This document shows positions 6,495 to 14,024 of a stretch of DNA of 15,386 nucleotides, in pieces. The notes below the pieces were generated by a model, which saw only the letters and a list, made by a program, of their open reading frames with translations, had not been told where the DNA came from and did not search any database. The number at the start of each line of letters is the position of its first letter. The first letter of the stretch is position 1. The position numbers were made by a program, and so were the translations under genes. Source of the DNA: Fidelibacterota bacterium (GTDB lineage Bacteria > Fidelibacterota > UBA2242 > JAFGTP01); the NCBI GenBank assembly GCA_029939785.1, contig JAOZSG010000034.1:1-15386 (forward strand). The letters are read 5' to 3'.

Positions 6495-9400
6495 CTATTT
6501 TAAATAAATACACTTTAATATTTTTGTAAAAGTCGTATTCTCTCGTGTACTATTAATTTTATAAAAATATATTCCTGAACTTATATTTTGTGGTATCCAG
6601 GTTTTTTTATGATATCCGGCAGATAAATTTTCTCTGATAAGAGTTTCAACTTTTTTACCATTTACATCGAATATAATGATTTCAATCATTGCGTTAAAAG
6701 GCAGATCAAATTCAATTGTTGTTTTCGGATTGAATGGATTGGGATAGTTTTGATGTAATTGAAATTGTGTCGGAACAGATAAGTAGTCATCAATTGCAGT
6801 AGTGCTGAAATTAAAATAAAAAGTATCAGATTGACTTGATCCACCATTCTGATCTATAGATTTTACTGTCCAGCCGTATTTATTTGGTGTTGAAATATTT
6901 TGCTGATTATAATAACAAGTATCAATTTGACGAGTTACACCTCTGTCCGGATTATCATGCCTAAAAATAAACAACTTATATATTGCACTATCCAAAGGAT
7001 CAATATCAATAGAAGGTGTCCACTTAAATTCCGGAAAATTACTAGTGACTAAACTATTATTTTCAGGCTCTGTTAATTGTACAACAGAAGGATTTTCATT
7101 AACTTTGTTAACGATAAATCTCTGATTATTATTATGATTTTTCGTAATTCCGTTTACATCATCTTTCGCAATTACATTCCAAAAATATATACTGTTATCT
7201 TCAAGACTATCAATGAAAGAGGTTTTTCTTCCAGTATAAATTACAGCACTGTCTTCCCGAGTTTTCCAAAGATTTATATCATAATTAATTTGACTATAAA
7301 CATCATTATCATGAGATTTTTCCCACTGAAAAACACAAACTTCTGATCGCAGAATTGTATTGTTTGTAGGATAGATAATTGAAAATTCAGAAGGATTGTC
7401 ATTTTCCATATTAATCTGAAAATAACAAACATTTGAACTTAATGTATCGAGATTAGTTGTAATTGCTTCTACTTTCCAGAAGTATTCAGTATTGTCCTCT
7501 AATTCGGATTGTAACTTATAATAATTTGAATCAATTAAAACTGGTTGGATATTAACAAAATCCGATGATGAATTAAGAAAAAGATTATAACTTATAATTT
7601 CAGATTCCGGTTTCTGCCAATATAATTCAGGAAGATATGATGTCAATGTTGAATCATTTTGGGGACTAACAAGTAAAAAGTCTCCAGGCAAAGACTCATC
7701 CACTTCGATAAAGTTTTCCTTATAAATAATGTAATCTTTAAAACCTATAGAAAGTGTCAATTTTACATTAAACATACCTGAAGTTTTGTAAACATGTACA
7801 GGATTTTTTTCTTCACTAAAAACACCATCTCCAAAATCCCACAAAAAAGTACAATGATCAGGTGTATATTCTATTTCTTCTGTAAAACTTATTGTAAATG
7901 GGGCTTTTCCGGAATTTTTATTCGCTGTAAAATCAAGATTCCATTCACCAACATAATTCCATTTTATTGCATCTATTGTAATATTTTCAGAATCAGTATT
8001 TGTAGAATCAATGAGGCGAATTTTACAAACACTTCCAGACTCAAGAGGAAAAACTCCCAAAGAAATCCATTCATTAGTATAGAGATGTTGATTTATAGAA
8101 ACATACTCCCAACTTTCACCGGTAAAAATATGATAGTTTGCTTTTTGACATTTGTTTTCTATTTCTGGAATATATGCAAATAATTCATAATTTCCATCTT
8201 GTGGAAGATTTGGTGTCCATTCAGCAAAATGAATTGTATTAGAAGATTGGGATTTCATATACCAAAAATGATTATTATATCCTTCTTTTTTATCATAATA
8301 CCCAATCATAGAAGCAGGTTCTATTGTGTTCAGGTCAAATCCCTGATCAAGATGGAAATCATCAACAAGTGTATCCGGAGCATCAGGAACATTATAATGC
8401 GACAGGACTACCCATGGAAGCCCCGATCCTTTCAGAGCAAGATTAATATTTCCATGATTATATCCCGGCCAGTCATAGATTGCACCTTTGCCATCATAGG
8501 ATGGGTAACCGGGAGTATTCTTATTTCCATAGGGATCATTAACTACAATAGAATGTTTATTCTCAACAATTCCCTTACCCAAAACTAAATGTCCGCCTCC
8601 TGTAAGCCATACACACATTGAGTAAGGATAACCGTTTGCTATTTCATCAACGGCTTCCTGCCATTTCCCCTGTGCATTCCAACTTTGTGTTCCGGTTAAA
8701 CCGTGTTTTTGATGATATTTTAACATTCTGGAGTTTGGACTACCTCCCGTTCCCCACATATATCCATAACCACCATATCCTTTAGCATTACCATTAGGAG
8801 ATGATCCATCACCGAAATAGGATTGATTATATCTGTATTTTTCACATATATATCGTCCCCAGTAACTTTTATGAGTGCCTTTTGCAGAACAGGTTGTTTC
8901 CCATTTTGGTAATATTTTAAAATATGCGAGAACCATTGCTGATGTTGTAGGTGCACAAGCATAATATCCCCAGTACCAGTCTGGTACATCATAAACCTGA
9001 TGAATGTAGGGAATATCGAGATAGGATTGAAACTTTGCTGTCTTTGTGTTTTTTGGAAAAAAAGGGATCAGTTGTTTTAATTTATGGAAAATTTTGTTGG
9101 TTTTTTTTTTCAATGTTCTATTGATTGGTATAGATTTAATTGTATTTGTATTTAATGTATTAAAAATCAGTGATTTTGAGTTGATATCATAGGACGGATC
9201 AATTTCTAAAACATCCTTTGTGTCGGTTAATTTTGTCAAATTTGAACCATCATATCTGATGCTAAAAATATCGGTATTTATGAGTTGCATATTTTCAATT
9301 TCTTTTTGGTAAAATAATATTGTTTCATTATCCTGCCATGAAGGTGAGTGCCCAGAACCAATATTTATTAAAGTTTCATTTTTAATATTATAAATACAAA

Positions 9401-10022
9401 GTTGACCATCAAAACGGATTATCATCAGTCGTTTGCTATCAGGAGACCAAAGAGGATTATAATACCCATGTTCATTTTCTGTAATTTTGATTTTTTTATT
9501 ATTGTTCAAATTAAGCACGAAAATCTGATCTTCATTATTATTATAAGTCACAAATTGACCATTAGGAGAAATCGGAGCCTGATTGGAATAGTATTTTAGG
9601 TCAATTATTCTGCCATCAGATATATGAAAATTATTTCCTATAGTAAAACACATAAGACCATCATCAGAAAAGCTTACTTGACCAGCATTTTCCACAGGTT
9701 CATGAAGTTGTGATAATTCGCCGGTTTTTATATTTAATAAACCCGGTGTTTCCAATCCAAAATCATCAATTGTCTTAATCCCAATATTTATTTTGTCTGG
9801 TGAAATAGCAAAATAATATCCACATCCACGGGCAGTAAGTATAGTTTTAGTTTCATTTTCATCAACCAGATATAATTTAGATCTGAGAATATCTGTTGCA
9901 ATCACTCCGGATTTACTCATTTTAGGAGATATAAAATGTATTTCAGGAGCATTTTTTAAGTGTTGAGCAAATAGAAAGTTGAATATAAAAATAGTTGTAA
10001 TAAAAAGTTTTGAATATTTCAT
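6495..10022 (-). CDS. Secreted beta-propeller / C39-like cysteine peptidase / PKD / FN3-like protein with sorting domain
   Basis: 1175 aa from the ATG at 10022. The in-frame ATG at 10028 overlaps the AAGGA ribosome site, while 10022 has 6-nt spacing. Signal peptide at about 1-19. Residues 30-300 have TolB/PD40-like propeller repeats (SPDK, SPNGQ, SPDSKRL). A peptidase C39-like_2 domain follows at about 335-530, with Gln342, Cys356 in ACAPTTSAMVLAYF, His478 in GGGHLVLGKG and Asp496 in VVNDPYGN. Then come a golvesin-like sandwich at about 550-690, a PKD domain at about 696-775 (WDFGDG at 728-733), three FN3/Ig-like repeats at about 778-1070 and a YPNPFNP sorting domain in the last ~80 residues. 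Likely a cell-surface or secreted thiol peptidase with a substrate-binding propeller. First gene of an operon with the C1A protease. Confidence 0.88.
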   Translation of the reverse strand: MKYSKLFITTIFIFNFLFAQHLKNAPEIHFISPKMSKSGVIATDILRSKLYLVDENETKTILTARGCGYYFAISPDKINIGIKTIDDFGLETPGLLNIKTGELSQLHEPVENAGQVSFSDDGLMCFTIGNNFHISDGRIIDLKYYSNQAPISPNGQFVTYNNNEDQIFVLNLNNNKKIKITENEHGYYNPLWSPDSKRLMIIRFDGQLCIYNIKNETLINIGSGHSPSWQDNETILFYQKEIENMQLINTDIFSIRYDGSNLTKLTDTKDVLEIDPSYDINSKSLIFNTLNTNTIKSIPINRTLKKKTNKIFHKLKQLIPFFPKNTKTAKFQSYLDIPYIHQVYDVPDWYWGYYACAPTTSAMVLAYFKILPKWETTCSAKGTHKSYWGRYICEKYRYNQSYFGDGSSPNGNAKGYGGYGYMWGTGGSPNSRMLKYHQKHGLTGTQSWNAQGKWQEAVDEIANGYPYSMCVWLTGGGHLVLGKGIVENKHSIVVNDPYGNKNTPGYPSYDGKGAIYDWPGYNHGNINLALKGSGLPWVVLSHYNVPDAPDTLVDDFHLDQGFDLNTIEPASMIGYYDKKEGYNNHFWYMKSQSSNTIHFAEWTPNLPQDGNYELFAYIPEIENKCQKANYHIFTGESWEYVSINQHLYTNEWISLGVFPLESGSVCKIRLIDSTNTDSENITIDAIKWNYVGEWNLDFTANKNSGKAPFTISFTEEIEYTPDHCTFLWDFGDGVFSEEKNPVHVYKTSGMFNVKLTLSIGFKDYIIYKENFIEVDESLPGDFLLVSPQNDSTLTSYLPELYWQKPESEIISYNLFLNSSSDFVNIQPVLIDSNYYKLQSELEDNTEYFWKVEAITTNLDTLSSNVCYFQINMENDNPSEFSIIYPTNNTILRSEVCVFQWEKSHDNDVYSQINYDINLWKTREDSAVIYTGRKTSFIDSLEDNSIYFWNVIAKDDVNGITKNHNNNQRFIVNKVNENPSVVQLTEPENNSLVTSNFPEFKWTPSIDIDPLDSAIYKLFIFRHDNPDRGVTRQIDTCYYNQQNISTPNKYGWTVKSIDQNGGSSQSDTFYFNFSTTAIDDYLSVPTQFQLHQNYPNPFNPKTTIEFDLPFNAMIEIIIFDVNGKKVETLIRENLSAGYHKKTWIPQNISSGIYFYKINSTRENTTFTKILKCIYLK

Positions 10023-10062
10023 GCACATTCCTTGTTAAATTAAAATATTTACAATAGGATGA

Positions 10063-10068
10063 ATTATA
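10063..10068 (-). promoter_or_regulatory. Possible -10 element of the protease operon
   Basis: TATAAT on the minus strand (10068 to 10063) lies 40 nt before the chosen start at 10022. No convincing -35 is seen at 16-18 bp, so support is only the perfect -10 and its position. Confidence 0.25.
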
Positions 10069-10209
10069 TGATGCTTATCAAAAATAATTCATGAAAAGTA
10101 TTGATACAAGGAAAATAAAGATTAAGAAAAATATCAACTTATGTATTAAATATTCTGTGTCTAAATAAAATAATTACGTAAATTATCAGATAAAAAAAAT
10201 ACAACAAGG

Positions 10210-10245
10210 TAGTGTCATCCACCAGCTGGCGGATATGAAAAAATG
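10210..10245. repeat. TAGTGTCA…TGAAAAAATG unit with a CCAGCTGG palindromic core
   Basis: TAGTGTCA (10210-10217), then CCACCAGCTGGCGG (10219-10232; perfect over the central CCAGCTGG, one mismatch pair further out), then TGAAAAAATG (10236-10245). The same outer borders flank other cores at 13805-13831 and 13909-13936. Confidence 0.65.
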
Positions 10246-10256
10246 ATAAAAATTTT

Positions 10257-10324
10257 GGACAGGATTAACATAATAAACAGGATTAAAAAAAAATGGTTAT
10301 CCAGTAAATCCTGTTAATCCTATC
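10257..10324. repeat. AGGATTAACAGGATT-type inverted repeat
   Basis: GACAGGATTAACA and AACAGGATTA on the left (10258-10284) face AAATCCTGTTAATCCTATC on the right (10306-10324), giving an imperfect long hairpin. It ends 20 nt before the next gene's start, so it lies in or just upstream of its 5' leader. I recall 'ACAGGATTAACAGGATT' as a common environmental intergenic repeat; that is memory only. Together with the unit at 10210 it takes up about a third of the 316-nt divergent gap 10029-10344; the rest shows nothing else definite. Confidence 0.65.
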
Positions 10325-10344
10325 AAATAAAATTAGGAAATATA

Positions 10345-10974
10345 ATGGAACAATATCTATTTGAAATAATTGGGTATCTGGCATCTGTAGTAGTTGCAAT
10401 ATCTTTAATGATGACAAGAATTATTAAACTCAGATGGATAAATTTCGTAGGATCAAGTTTATTTTCTATTTATGGATTTCTTATTCAATCATATCCAGTA
10501 GCATTATTGAATGGATTTATTGCAATTGTCAATATTTATTATCTTATACAAATATATAAATCCAAAGAATTTTTTCGCATTTTAGAATCAAAGAAAAATT
10601 CAAATTATCTTCAATATTTTTTAGATTTTTATAAAACGGAAATTGTAAAATTTAATCCCAAATTTGATTTCATAATAAATGAAAAGGATAAAGTTTTTTA
10701 CATTCTTAGAGATATGGTTCCTGCTGGGCTGATAATTGGTGAAATTGAAAATTTAAATATAAATATTAAGTTGGATTTTGTTACACCAATATACAGGGAT
10801 TTTAAGATTGGGAAATTTTTATACCAAGATCATAAAACATTTCTAAAAAATTTAGGATTTGAATCAATTACAACAAAATCAAGTAGTGAATCTCAAGCAC
10901 AATATCTACAAAAAATGGGATTTATTAAAGTTGAATCAAAAGATATTTATGATAAGTTTCAATTGAATATATAG
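10345..10974 (+). CDS. YgjV-like membrane domain joined to a GNAT-like domain
   Basis: 209 aa; ATG at 10345 has AGGA (10335-10338) 6 nt upstream. Residues 1-72 form three hydrophobic helices (about 4-22, 30-48, 52-71) with sequence character of the YgjV inner-membrane family (EIIGYLASVVVAISLMM, then a WINFVGSSLFSIYGF segment). After a charged linker (73-100), residues about 105-200 resemble a GNAT acetyltransferase core: a beta-strand LDFVTP, the acetyl-CoA loop-like RDFKIGKFLY (151-160), and the late GNAT motif YLQKMGFIKV (187-196). The loop is close to the RxxGxG/K motif but not perfect. The acetyl acceptor is unknown, and activity is not certain. The protein is likely anchored in the inner membrane with the GNAT-like part outside the bilayer. 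Confidence 0.7.
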   Translation: MEQYLFEIIGYLASVVVAISLMMTRIIKLRWINFVGSSLFSIYGFLIQSYPVALLNGFIAIVNIYYLIQIYKSKEFFRILESKKNSNYLQYFLDFYKTEIVKFNPKFDFIINEKDKVFYILRDMVPAGLIIGEIENLNINIKLDFVTPIYRDFKIGKFLYQDHKTFLKNLGFESITTKSSSESQAQYLQKMGFIKVESKDIYDKFQLNI

Positions 10975-11014
10975 TTTTTTCTTACACGAATTACATTGCA
11001 CTGAATGTTTTGGG

Positions 11015-11081
11015 CAGAATGATTAATAGCAGAATAATTTTTATTTTTATTTTTCATCATATATAATTTATTATCATTCTG
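11015..11081. repeat. Spaced inverted repeat between convergent genes
   Basis: CAGAATGAT (11015-11023) and ATCATTCTG (11073-11081) are exact reverse complements 49 nt apart, and GCAGAAT recurs at 11029-11035. It lies between two converging genes. The long spacer makes a bidirectional terminator unconvincing. Confidence 0.35.
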
Positions 11082-11089
11082 TCTCATAA

Positions 11090-11818
11090 TTATTTACTCA
11101 TTTTGAGAAGCATTACCTGTATTTTACCTTCAAGTAAATTATTAAATTTCTGAGCATCTTCCAATGAGCCCTCGTATAAACCGTAATGCATTGGTATTGC
11201 TATAGTTGCCTTTATATCTAAAGCAGATTGAACAGCTTCTTCAACACTGTTCATTGTATATGTTTGACCTAAAGGTAACAAAGCAATATCACATTCATAA
11301 TCTTTCATTTCAGGAATTCTTTCTGTGTCACCTGCATGATATATTTTAACACCCTTTATTGTTAGAATATAACCAAGCCATTTATTCTCTTTTGGGTGAA
11401 AATCTGTTTTCTTAATATTATAGGCAGGAATAGCCTGACATTTTATCCCAGAAATTTCTCTATCTTCTCCAGGATTAAGAAAAATCATTTCAGAAACCTC
11501 TATCTCTTGCATTTGATCTTTACATGTTTCAGGTCCAACGAGTATTGTATTCTTTTTTAGTATTTTATTGATATCAGTAGGAGAAAAATGATCAGCATGA
11601 GAATGTGTAATAAAAATTATATCAGCAGGATCTGTTGCATTTATTTGATATGGATCAATATAAATTGTTAAAGTATCGATAGTAATTTTAATTCCGGATT
11701 GTCCGTACCATTTAATATTTTCAACCATGTCTGCCGAACTCATTATATCCTTCCCTACAGCACCATAAGATATTACACAAAAATAAAACATTATGATAAT
11801 AAAAATTTTAGTTAACAT
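11090..11818 (-). CDS. Exported metallo-beta-lactamase-fold hydrolase (UlaG-like, Lactamase_B_3 family)
   Basis: 242 aa. The start at 11818 is preferred over the ATG at 11830 because GGAGG (11828-11824) overlaps that upstream ATG and gives 5-nt spacing to 11818. An N-terminal hydrophobic stretch (about 4-20) looks like a signal peptide, without a lipobox. Metal-binding motifs are present: THSHADHF with His72, His74, Asp76 and His77, then His161/Asp164 in YHAGDTE and His211 in IPMHYG. PAYN (131-134), HPKENKWLGY and LLPLGQTYTMN are typical of this subfamily. It should be a binuclear-metal hydrolase acting outside the cytoplasm; the substrate cannot be read from sequence. It is divergent from the VWA gene. 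Confidence 0.9.
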   Translation of the reverse strand: MLTKIFIIIMFYFCVISYGAVGKDIMSSADMVENIKWYGQSGIKITIDTLTIYIDPYQINATDPADIIFITHSHADHFSPTDINKILKKNTILVGPETCKDQMQEIEVSEMIFLNPGEDREISGIKCQAIPAYNIKKTDFHPKENKWLGYILTIKGVKIYHAGDTERIPEMKDYECDIALLPLGQTYTMNSVEEAVQSALDIKATIAIPMHYGLYEGSLEDAQKFNNLLEGKIQVMLLKMSK

Positions 11819-11859
11819 AGAAACCTCCATTTGAATATTTTTTATTTGCTAACAAATTT

Positions 11860-11887
11860 AATATACTCTTACATTAAAAAGTGTAAA
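11860..11887 (-). promoter_or_regulatory. Candidate sigma70-like promoter of the metallo-hydrolase gene
   Basis: Read on the minus strand: TTTACA (11887-11882), 16-bp spacer, TATATT (11865-11860). Each hexamer is one base off consensus. Transcription would start near 11853, about 35 nt before the ATG. A dyad overlaps the -35 and spacer. Confidence 0.45.
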
Positions 11888-11895
11888 TAATGTAA
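11869..11895. promoter_or_regulatory. Dyad (TTACATTA-N11-TAATGTAA), candidate operator in the divergent region
   Basis: The perfect 8-bp arms are at 11869-11876 and 11888-11895. A third half-site TGTAA (11882-11886) lies between them. It overlaps the candidate minus promoter and sits 11 bp upstream of the candidate plus -35, a place where one regulator could control both genes. Confidence 0.4.
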
Positions 11896-11906
11896 TTTTA
11901 TTCCTC

Positions 11907-11935
11907 TTGACACAATATATGTTAATCAATAGATT
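11907..11935 (+). promoter_or_regulatory. Candidate promoter toward the VWA-PEGA gene
   Basis: Perfect TTGACA (11907-11912), 17-bp spacer, TAGATT (11930-11935; 4 of 6 to TATAAT). It would leave a leader of about 135 nt before the ATG at 12079. No riboswitch-like structure was recognised in that leader. Confidence 0.35.
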
Positions 11936-12078
11936 ATATGGAATTTGTAAAGAAGTAAACCATTGGAAGAAAAATATTGATTATAAAAATCATTAAAATT
12001 GTGGAATGAATCACAAATATCTATATTAACAATGATCATATTTGAATTAATAAAAAAAACTTGTAACCGGAGGATTAG

Positions 12079-13308
12079 ATGAAGAAATTATTTATTGTAT
12101 TTTTGTTAATTCGCTCATTTGCATTATTTGCTGATGATTGTTATCAGTTAGAACCTTTAAAAAACACCAACCATTTTATACTTGTAGTAGATAGAAGTGG
12201 CAGTATGTCAGGAGATGCTATCAAACAGGCAAAAAGAGCAATAGATGGATTTATCGATGATATGCGTTCTGGTGATCGTGCTTCTATAATTGCATTTGAT
12301 GATAGAATTGAAGTTTGGAAATCCGGTATATCAAATAAACGTTCACTCCATAAATCTATTGATAAACTTTCTGCACGAGGTGGTACTCGACTCTATGATG
12401 CTATAGGAAAAGCAGGAATGCTTGCTCATCAAAATAATGATCAATCAATAATTATATTTTTTACTGATGGTCATGATGGCGGTAGTCACCTTAGTATTTC
12501 TGATCTTAGTGGAATTAATCTCTCTCAAGGAATTTACGTATATGGAATCGGTCTTGGTGATGTAAATCAAAACGCAATAGAACAAATCGCTCTCAAAACA
12601 GGTGGTAAATCAATTTATACTGCTAATAGTAACAAACTTAAGAATATTTACCATGAAGTAATATCGAACTATTATCAAGTATATGGAAATAGAATAAATG
12701 AAAAATCGCGAATAGTTATCCGGTCAATTCCTTCTAAAAAATCGGTTATTATTAATGGCGATCAAATATCAGGTACAACACCATTACTGGTTGACAATCT
12801 TCTTCCGGGAACTTATGATATCACAGTTGGTTTCAAGCGTGGCGACTGGAAGTGTTCGATTGACTTACCAGTAGGTAATACTGCAAAAATCAACGCAAGA
12901 CAAGATGATTTAGGAAGAGATATTGTAATAGTATCCGATGTTAAATATGCAATGGTCTTTATTGATAATATTTTTATTGGATATACTTCAGTAAATCCCG
13001 TAGTGGAAAAAACTGTACGAAAAGGCTTTTTAAAAAAAATAAAAGTAAATAATTACGATAAGCAACTTATAGTAAAAAACGTTCCTAAAGGTAAACATAG
13101 CGTAAGAGTAGTAGGATTACCTGATGTAGCGAATTTTTTCAATCCTGTTGAAACAAGTTTTATGATTAATAAAAAGAATATAGTTGTTAGAGCAAGTTGC
13201 TTTAATGGATTAATAGAAACAAAAGAAACCAAACAGGAATTAAGAAAAAATAATGAAGATGATCCCTATAATGAAATGGATGATATGTTCAAAGAATTAA
13301 GTGAATAA
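12079..13308 (+). CDS. Exported von Willebrand factor A domain protein with PEGA-like repeats
   Basis: 409 aa; ATG at 12079 has GGAGG (12069-12073) 5 nt upstream. Signal peptide at about 1-18 (MKKLFIVFLLIRSFALFA). VWA domain at about 32-200 with a complete MIDAS: Asp38-x-Ser40-x-Ser42 in VVDRSGSMSG, Thr103 in GGTRLYDAI, Asp130 in FFTDGHDGG. A PEGA domain follows at about 211-272 (VIINGDQISGTTPLLVDNL) and a second, looser PEGA-like unit at about 282-365 (VFIDNIFIGYTSVNP, later VPKGKHSVRVV). The C-terminal ~40 residues are charged and likely disordered. VWA domains bind proteins through a metal ion, and PEGA domains are associated with the cell surface, so a periplasmic or surface adhesion/scaffold role is plausible. 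No C-terminal sorting domain or lipobox is present. Confidence 0.88.
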   Translation: MKKLFIVFLLIRSFALFADDCYQLEPLKNTNHFILVVDRSGSMSGDAIKQAKRAIDGFIDDMRSGDRASIIAFDDRIEVWKSGISNKRSLHKSIDKLSARGGTRLYDAIGKAGMLAHQNNDQSIIIFFTDGHDGGSHLSISDLSGINLSQGIYVYGIGLGDVNQNAIEQIALKTGGKSIYTANSNKLKNIYHEVISNYYQVYGNRINEKSRIVIRSIPSKKSVIINGDQISGTTPLLVDNLLPGTYDITVGFKRGDWKCSIDLPVGNTAKINARQDDLGRDIVIVSDVKYAMVFIDNIFIGYTSVNPVVEKTVRKGFLKKIKVNNYDKQLIVKNVPKGKHSVRVVGLPDVANFFNPVETSFMINKKNIVVRASCFNGLIETKETKQELRKNNEDDPYNEMDDMFKELSE

Positions 13309-13336
13309 AAAATTCCAAATATAAAAAGCACCTATT

Positions 13337-13622
13337 TTATACAATTATTTGTTCTAATTCATATTCAGAAAGATTTTCATCACTTGGAATCTTCAAGTCT
13401 AATGCGTTGTCTTTTGCTTTTTGTATATCCCATTGTTTTCTTACAGCATTTACTATCACACCAATAATTAATCTGATTACCACATACTCCATTGATTCCG
13501 GTAAATAAGGAATATCAATATGTTTTTGCAAGTCTTTTGATTAATCGTTTTTCGGGTTGAGCAAAATATTCATCTAATAATCGCTTGAATTGTTCTTCCG
13601 TTATTTCATTAATTGATAACAT
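13337..13622 (-). pseudogene. Small hypothetical gene split by an apparent one-base frameshift
   Basis: The first part runs from ATG at 13622 (AGGG 5 nt upstream) for 35 codons to TGA at 13515. The second part is open in the +1 frame and ends at 13337. They overlap around a run of five A on the minus strand (13523-13527). Removing one A would join them into one protein of about 94 aa, …KRLIKRLAK + HIDIPYLPES…, ending YELEQIIV. The join reads naturally, and the second frame has no good start of its own (only a TTG at 13531). The merged protein has an acidic N-terminal helix-like part and a hydrophobic segment near VVIRLIIGVIVNAV. No family recognised. It could be a recent pseudogene, a homopolymer sequencing error, or less likely a +1 recoding site. 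Confidence 0.6.
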
Positions 13623-13804
13623 AATTGCCCTATTTTCTTTTTGTTATAATGAAATTTTTAAAACAAAAATCATAATTTTGAAACATAAAATTAATATCAA
13701 ATACAATGAAATTATTTATTTCAAATTGTAAAATTGTTACTTGGCACAAAGGAATAAATTATATACATTATCGCTATCCTAAATGTGTTCTCATATATTA
13801 GAAG

Positions 13805-13831
13805 TAGTATCAAAAGTTTAATGAAAAAATG
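13805..13831. repeat. TAGTATCA…TGAAAAAATG unit, minimal core
   Basis: TAGTATCA (13805-13812), a short AAAGTTTAA core, then TGAAAAAATG (13822-13831). The borders match the unit at 10210-10245 with one difference (TAGTA for TAGTG). Confidence 0.55.
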
Positions 13832-13840
13832 AACAAACAA

Positions 13841-13904
13841 ACCACAAATACACAATAATATTGTTAAAAAATTTAATTCGTGTTTATTTGTGTGCATTAG
13901 TGGT
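13841..13904. repeat. ACCACAAATACACA / TGTGTGCATTAGTGGT imperfect inverted repeat
   Basis: The left arm ACCACAAATACACAATAA (13841-13858) pairs imperfectly with TTATTTGTGTGCATTAGTGGT (13884-13904). ATTCGTGTTTATTTGTGTGC is part of a dispersed repeat I recall from many bacterial genomes; that is from memory. It sits exactly between the two TAGTG…TGAAAAA units. Confidence 0.6.
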
Positions 13905-13908
13905 AAAG

Positions 13909-13936
13909 TAGTGTCAAAAGATCTATGAAAAATTAC
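13909..13936. repeat. TAGTGTCA…TGAAAAATTAC unit with AGATCT core
   Basis: TAGTGTCA (13909-13916), AAAGATCTA containing the palindrome AGATCT, then TGAAAAATTAC (13926-13936). The left border equals that at 10210 and the right border equals that at 3143-3153. Confidence 0.6.
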
Positions 13937-13951
13937 AAACTAAAACTCTGT

Positions 13952-14024
13952 CACATTGAGCCCGTCAGTAGTCAGTCATCTGCCTGATCTTTGACCGGAT
14001 GGATTTATAACCTGTCGAAATGTG
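13952..14024. repeat. GAGCCCGTCGA-loop hairpin split by a 50-bp insert
   Basis: The stem arms are CACATT (13952-13957) and AATGTG (14019-14024). The loop GAGCCCGTC (13958-13966) is separated from its GA (14017-14018) by 50 bp (13967-14016). GTC occurs at both edges (13964-13966 and 14014-14016), as a 3-bp duplication or chance. Without the insert the loop equals the one at 3440-3450. Confidence 0.55.

Noticed and set aside
11831..12078. Riboswitch in the leader of the VWA-PEGA gene
   Set aside because: No conserved aptamer-like motif or expression-platform hairpin was recognised; only AT-rich sequence with the dyad and promoter candidates.
13515..13531. Programmed -1 frameshift site
   Set aside because: Joining the frames needs a +1 change at the A run; a -1 slip would not enter the downstream frame, and no X XXY YYZ heptamer plus downstream structure is seen.
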